Source: Cherax quadricarinatus
Taxonomy: Eukaryota > Arthropoda > Malacostraca > Decapoda > Parastacidae
Assembly (NCBI RefSeq): GCF_038502225.1
Contig: NC_091321.1
Coordinates: forward strand, 36,214,048-36,278,047
Length of the DNA stretch: 64,000 nt
Reading direction: 5' to 3'
Shown here: positions 58,687 to 64,000 of the stretch, in pieces
Numbering within the stretch: the first letter of the stretch is position 1
Layout: each line of letters begins with the position of its first letter
Notes under the pieces: model-generated
Told to the model about the DNA's origin: nothing
What the model saw: only the letters and a program-made list of their open reading frames with translations
Database searches by the model: none
Made by a program: the position numbers and the translations under genes

Positions 58687-59034
58687 TTACCATTTGGGAT
58701 TTTTGTTTTGTTCATCACTATAGCAAGTGATGTTATAACAATATAGTTCATTAGAGTAATAGATTGAAATATCACCCCCAACTTGGTATGGTCTGCAGCT
58801 GTGGATTGCTGTGTATACTGGCAATGAGTAGATATTTATTATGTCCTGCTTAAGCCAGGTCTCATTGAAAAAAATGCAGGAGAAAGTTGTCTTTAGGGAA
58901 TCAAGGATTGCCAGGAGGTCATCATAGTGTTTGCTTAAGGACCTGATGCTGTAGTTAAGAACTGCTATACTTTTAGCAGTATTTAGGACAGTGCTGGCTG
59001 TCCTAAATACTGCTAAAAGGCAGTTACTTAACAA
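58687..59034 (-). pseudogene. LINE endonuclease N-terminal fragment (second LINE)
   Basis: Minus-strand reading gives NYSIRSLSKHYDDLLAIL, IFFNETWLK and YQVGGDISIYYSNEL, the first two APE endonuclease motifs of a CR1/Jockey-type LINE. No GDFN or SDH motif follows. It is distinct from the LINE at 55,654-58,650 and truncated. Confidence 0.7.
58954..59032. repeat. Inverted repeat with 35-38 nt arms
   Basis: 58,971-58,990 and 58,999-59,018 pair perfectly (TTTTAGCAGTATTTAGGACA). With a small indel, pairing extends outward to 58,954 and 59,032 (GTTAAG/CTTAAC). It lies at the junction of the minus-strand endonuclease fragment and the plus-strand RT remnant. Confidence 0.85.
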
Positions 59035-59048
59035 TAAATTTTGATTTG

Positions 59049-60325
59049 GAGCCAGATTATATTATTTGGTAGCAAGGCGTTCTTCCCCAGCTGTGGAAAA
59101 CTGCCATTGTTCTGTCTTTTTGTAAACCAGATACTTCGAGCCATGATGCGTCACACTATTGTTCAATTTCTCTTACAAGTGTAGTCTGCAAGTTGATGGA
59201 ACATCTAGTAAATAAATGTATGGTGTGGTATTTAGAGATGCACAATAGCCTCTCCACTAATCGAATTGGGTTTCATAAGGTCCACTCCGCTACTGACCTT
59301 TACTCTGCTTAGGTACCCATGTTTGTAATGCCTATGCTAGTAACCACTTTGTTATTGCAGTCTTTTTTTAATCTTGAAAAGGCATACGACACATCTTGGC
59401 CCAAGCTCATTCCTTAAGCCTTTGAGGCAAACTGCTAATTCCAGGTTTGGCTTAATAATTTGCTGTCTCTGAACTTTGTCCAGGCTGAAGATGTCCAGCA
59501 TATTTTGATAAATAACTAAAGTCTGTGTGAAGCATAATATGACTGCACCATGCAACTGAAAAAAAGTGCAAGGAAAATGGCCTGAAAATATACGGGCCCG
59601 CTGTTAAGTTCAAATTAGCAATTTCAGTAAATAAATATTTATAATAATTTTTCTACTTGCTATGAATGATCTGGCCTCTGTTCTCCCATCTAATATTTGG
59701 TCATCACTTTATGTTGTTGACTTTGCTATAGGCGCTGACTGTCGCCTAGAAGCAGCCTCACTCCAGAATACTGTCAACTGTGTTTTCCATTGGGCCACTA
59801 CTCATTGGATTAAATTTATTTGCTGCTAAAATTCACGTACTTGCTTTCACCAGACGTTCTGTTGTCTCTGATATTCTATTGTACCTGTATGGCTCCCATA
59901 TCAATGAACATGATATGGTCAGATTTTTCGGCGTTCTGTATGAACTCTGGCTGTCCTGGAAACCACACATTACCTCCCAGAAAGCAACTTGCCATAGCTG
60001 GCTGAACCTTAAAGTCCTTGCTCATCTTTCATAGGGGAAGGACCGTCAAATTCTTCTTCAACTGCATTCAGGCTTAATTTTATCGAAAATAGACTGTGGC
60101 GATCAGATATATTCTGCAGCCTCTCCCGCAAGTCTTTTTAAACCTTATCCTATCCATCATTAGGGGTTACTTTATGTCCAGGTGCTTTTTCACTCCTCAT
60201 CGAGAGCCTATGTGTATAGGTGAACGTTAAATCCTTGAACTATCATTGTGATGCTCATTATCTCCGATATTTTTGTCTGCTGTCATGACTGTCACGATCT
60301 TTCTGCATACAGGAAAGTAAAAGAT
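59049..60325 (+). pseudogene. Jockey-like LINE reverse transcriptase remnant, plus strand
   Basis: Plus-strand reading with frame changes gives AWKTAIVLPF, then PDTSSHDASHYCSISLTSVV, KLMEHLVNKCMVWYLEMHN, FFNLEKAYDTSW and LLAMNDLASVLPSNI. A C-terminal block follows (LLQLHSGLILSKIDCGDQIY, GAFSLLIESL). All are standard Jockey-clade RT and C-terminal segments. It has multiple stops and frameshifts and lacks an intact FADD, so it is dead. It is not the same element as the intact LINE at 22.7-28.0 kb. Confidence 0.8.
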
Positions 60326-60332
60326 GTTAGTA

Positions 60333-60869
60333 CAGTAGGGCCCCACTTAAATGACATGTTAGGTTCCAGACTACCACTGGAAAGCGAACATCGGTGGTAA
60401 GCAGAACGCCATTTTTTCCACTTATAAGAGCATATAAATGCCAAATAATAAGTTTACATTAACCTGTATATAGGTAAGTAATGAGTGTACACAGAGTACA
60501 CTCATTACGTACCTCAAAATATTTGTAGTCTTAATGTAGGGTGAGAGATGAGTAATGTTTATTGTAAGAAGTCAGGTGTGGTAGGTATGATAGCCCACCT
60601 GGCCAACCCACCCACATGTAATATACTACGACATTTAAAGTGACCTAGAGCGATAAGATAAATAATGAGTGCACACTCATTACTTAGCTTAAAATATTTC
60701 TAGTGTTAATGGTCTTAAAATAAGATGAGAGGTGAATAGTATTTATTTGTAGAAAGTCAGGTGTGATAGGTATTGTAGCCAATCTGGCCAACCCACCCAC
60801 AAGTAACATACTACGACATTTAAAATGCCCTAGAAAAATAAAATGCATATGCAGTACACTCATTACTTA
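60333..60869. mobile_element. Pogo-like DNA element, left part only (interrupted)
   Basis: It begins CAGTAGGGCCCCACTTAA after a TA and follows the 50,213 element through the CACTCATTACTTA/AATATTTGTAGTCTTAATG subrepeats. It stops at 60,869, where the BEL/Pao LTR begins. The right part is presumably beyond the window, on the far side of the BEL element. Confidence 0.65.
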
Positions 60870-61608
60870 TGTGGAAAATTAAATTTACCTGTCTGTAACT
60901 CATAAGGTACATACCAGTAAATGGTAACAAAGATAATTATTCTTTATCAAGGTTACAGAGACAAGTAGGAATTTTAGGGAACCTAGGCTGCAAAAAAATG
61001 CCCCACTTCGATACCTACCATAATCTATCTCTCCACAAGTCACTCTGGACCTACATTAATTTAAAATGAAATATACATCATCAGGAATTCTGGTAAACAT
61101 TAATACAAATATGTGGACTGTATATTAAAATTAATAAATGATTACATATACACATTCAGGTAACAGAAGGAGAATTCATAATCATAAGACTCACCAATTT
61201 GTCTGGAGATTATGGTGTGTCATACCCCCCTGCCTAAATATGAAGAAAATACTGGCCAGAATCTCAACCTAAATAGACAACGACTTAGCTGGGGTTCCTA
61301 AGCTGTCCTGTCCATCTGTTTAATGCTCACATTATGCAGAACTGCAAATCTAGCAATTTCGGCTCCTATTTGGGAAGTTTCAAACACAGTTTAATTTCCA
61401 AAACAACGAAATTTATGCACATTTCATCAGCGTGCCTGTACCACATTCAAAACAATGGCGTCTCCACACTGCTCGTCAGTGCAGGTGCAGAGCTTCCCTG
61501 TCGGTTCACTTCTTTAAAATACACTTTAGAGCAATAGTAATGTATTAATCAGGTATATTTACATTATAAAAAATATAAAGCATAATTTTTGGGAGATTAT
61601 TTTCCACA
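60870..61608 (-). repeat. BEL/Pao-type LTR (3' LTR, minus strand)
   Basis: 739 bp, starting TGTGGAAAATTAAATTTACC and ending GGAGATTATTTTCCACA, i.e. TGTGGAAAAT/ATTTTCCACA ends. It lies directly downstream (minus strand) of a BEL-type pol, as expected for a 3' LTR. The matching 5' LTR is outside the window, so identity and target duplication cannot be tested here. Confidence 0.75.
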
Positions 61609-64000
61609 CTGCGGCCGGCCGGAGGTCGTTTCTAAATGACTCAAATTACTCCTTCCTTTAGGAGACGATTCCAGCCGGCTTTGGCTTGAGTGGCTGTTCT
61701 CCTAGTACGTCTTACTTCAATTTCATCTTCCTGCATCACTTGGTCAGCGTTACCTTCAATATCACTCCTGTCACTTTCCCTTAGATTATTATTTACGTTT
61801 GATTGAATACCATTTAATTCCAAGGGAATCAATTTATTAATTGTACATAAACTTTCCTGGCCACGACACAACACTTTGACATTCCGGACAACACCTTGTG
61901 CATCTGGGTACAATGTCAAAACTTTGCCCAGAGGCCACAATGTTCGATGTTTTTCAGAATCAATTGACACAATGTCACTTGGTTGAATGTTCTGTCGATT
62001 TACTGCCTCTGTCGCACCATAAAAGTGTTCATGTAGTGTAAGAAGTTATTCCTTATGCCACACATTAGACCAGTGTTCAATTACTTTATTTAACATTTTA
62101 AATTTATCACACAACACTGCAGCATCGTTGTAATCTTCATTACTTTCTTCAGGATTATTTCTATAGACAGGGGCAGCTTCCAATTTCCTTCCACATATTA
62201 GGTGAGAAGGTGTTAATACATCTGCATCAGGTGTATCACTCATGTACGAGAGAGGCCGATTATTTATTCGATTCTCTGCCCCCACCAACACCGCATGAAA
62301 TTCCTCCAAATTACTTCTCTTCCGGTGTAGTACTTTACGGAGACACCGCTTCACTGTGCCTATCAGTCTTTCGTACATCCCCCCTGCCAAGGGGCTCTAG
62401 GAGTAATAAATTTCCAGGTACACCCTCGCTGGGTTAACAGATATTGAACATTGTTACTATTATTTAATTCTGTCAAGTGTTGAGCACCCGCTACAAAATT
62501 TATGGCATTATCCGAAATCATTAATCTCGGACAGGATCTCCTAGCTGCAAATTTTCGAAACAGCTGTATAAACTGTTCTGTAGACAAGTCCTGAACCACT
62601 TCTAGTAGCAGTACAAGTGAACAAGCATACATACACATTCAGTGGAACACTATCCAAAGTAACTGTTAAAATGATTGAACCACTATAGTCTACACCTGTT
62701 ACATCAAATGGTTCCACTAATTGTACACGCTCCTTTGGCAATGGTGGAGGACCTGGGTACATATAGGATCTGGCATCCACACGGCAACATATTATGCAAG
62801 ATTTAATCACCCTTTTTACACTTTGCCGTCCTTGTGGAATCCAGAAAGTTTCCCTAATACAATTTAAGGTATCTTGTACCCCAGCATGCATTACATTTTT
62901 ATGGGCATTTAAAACAATTAAATTTGTTAGATGACCAACTTGGTTAAATTGATTACTTTGGGGAAAGAAGAAAACCTATTCATATCAATGGCTAAGGAAC
63001 GACAAACTATTGGAGAGTTGGTCACATTAATTTCAACAGGAGCAATATACACCTTTTGTACAGGCCAATTAGCTTTATTTGCCAACCAGCTCGGTCCTTT
63101 AAACCATGATACAGCATTTACAAATTTAGCATAAGGTAAACCTAGAGACAAGAAATCAGCTAGATTCTCCTCACCAGGTACTTGGTTAAATGTTAACATA
63201 TACTGACCCAAACTATTATACTTCTCTTGCATCTGATTAATTTCAGCGACTCTGTTTTGTACGTACACAATTTTGCTGTTTCCATTACGAATCCATTGTA
63301 AGAATACCTCATTATCAGACCAAATTACAGTGTCGCTAATATTTATATCCTGCAACTTATTTATATAATTAGCTAATTTGACACCTACATAAATGGCTGT
63401 TAATTCCAACTGAGATAATGTACGTGATTTAATTGGAGACACTTTAGCCTTAGACATAAGAGAAATGACACTATTACATTGAAGGTAAGCAACTGCTCCA
63501 TACGCCAATTTTGAAGCATAAAAAATATGGAGTATATTTTTCCCATCTGGATTGGCCACCTGGCGTGGGAACTCCAACATTGGATTTTTTTTTCATAATC
63601 ACCAATTAATTCATCCCATCTGTTAAGGAATTCCTCAGGTAGAGTTTCATCCCAAGCACATTTAAGCTTCCATGCATCTTGTATTAATAATTTCCCTCTT
63701 ACAGTAAGGGGTGACACTAAGCCTAGTGGATCAAAAGATTTGGAAACTTCAGCAAGCAAAGCTCTCTTAGTTAATTTATTGGGCATACTGTAATTATTAG
63801 GTTTTAACATTAACAAATCTCTCTCAGTATCCCAAGTTAATCCCAATACATTACTACATTTTGGTATTCATCTCCAGGGTAATCTTTACTTATTTTGTCC
63901 TTTAATTTGGACGAATTACTATTCCATTCCCTCAGAGGCATATTTGCACTTTGCATTATTTTATTAGCCTCTCCATAAGTCATTAACAGTTCCTCTTCAG
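61609..64000 (-). pseudogene. BEL/Pao pol, 3' half, broken by frameshifts and a stop
   Basis: Minus-strand order from the window edge: the end of the RT (REWNSNSSKLKDKI; SFDPLGLVSPLTVRGKLLIQ), RNase H-like region (63,580-62,930), an HHCC-like integrase zinc region (MHAGVQDTLNC...CIICC, near 62,890) and an integrase core piece (LMISDNAINFVAGAQHL). Then come MYERLIGTVKRCL with NNRPLSY and the BEL C-terminal domain (LWPLGKVLTLYPDAQGVVRN). Frame changes occur near 63,850, 63,585, 62,930, 62,610 and 62,380 (G-run). An in-frame stop is at 62,046-62,048. The pol reading ends at 61,641. This is an inactive copy continuing beyond the window. Confidence 0.88.

Noticed and set aside
60870..61608. Independent TIR transposon with TGTGGAAAAT ends
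   Set aside because: The ends are inverted, but the segment directly follows the BEL pol in the position and length of an LTR.

Overview
This is eukaryotic nuclear DNA, most likely from a decapod crustacean. It contains an intron-split, CYP3-clan-like cytochrome P450 gene and arthropod-type TTAGG-like repeats. It also carries tRNA-headed SINEs of a kind I associate with decapod genomes, and Jockey/CR1-like LINE, Gypsy, BEL/Pao, hAT-like and pogo-like elements. There are no bacterial operons, CRISPR arrays or rRNA genes. The species cannot be fixed from the sequence, and every family assignment here was made by eye.

Layout: 1-5.3 kb is GT-rich, repeatedly duplicated low-complexity DNA with one inserted SINE. 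5.3-7.2 kb holds two copies of a GC-rich repeat flanking a broken LINE endonuclease. 7.9-8.35 kb is SINE sequence. 8.36-10.2 kb is a hAT-like element with an 8-bp target duplication that carries two internal minisatellites. From 10.4 to 46.7 kb the window is dominated by one 28-bp minisatellite family: a 20-nt core plus a variable (CA)n. It is split by a Gypsy-type LTR element (16.6-20.6 kb, LTRs apparently identical) and by a full-length two-ORF Jockey-like LINE (about 22.7-28.0 kb, both ORFs open). The satellite has no stop codon in any of its three minus-strand frames, so it produces phantom ORFs of up to about 5,400 codons that are not genes.

46.7-53.1 kb is the genic part: a tRNA-like long palindrome, then three coding exons of the P450 gene (48,306-51,783). 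One of its introns holds a pogo-like DNA element, and exon 2 holds a 3 x 72-bp in-frame coding minisatellite. The heme-binding 3' end of the gene was not found in the window. Downstream are a TTAGG-like tract, another SINE and a 56-bp minisatellite (53.5-55.65 kb).

55.7-64.0 kb is a mosaic of decayed transposons: a CR1/Rex-like LINE on the minus strand, a second minus-strand LINE endonuclease piece, a plus-strand Jockey RT remnant, a second pogo-like element, and, inserted into that, the 3' LTR and broken pol of a BEL/Pao element that runs off the window end.

The only host gene I can support is the P450. The only elements that look recently mobile are the Jockey-like LINE (intact ORFs) and the Gypsy-like insertion (identical LTRs, but internally deleted). 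Everything else with coding character is degenerate.
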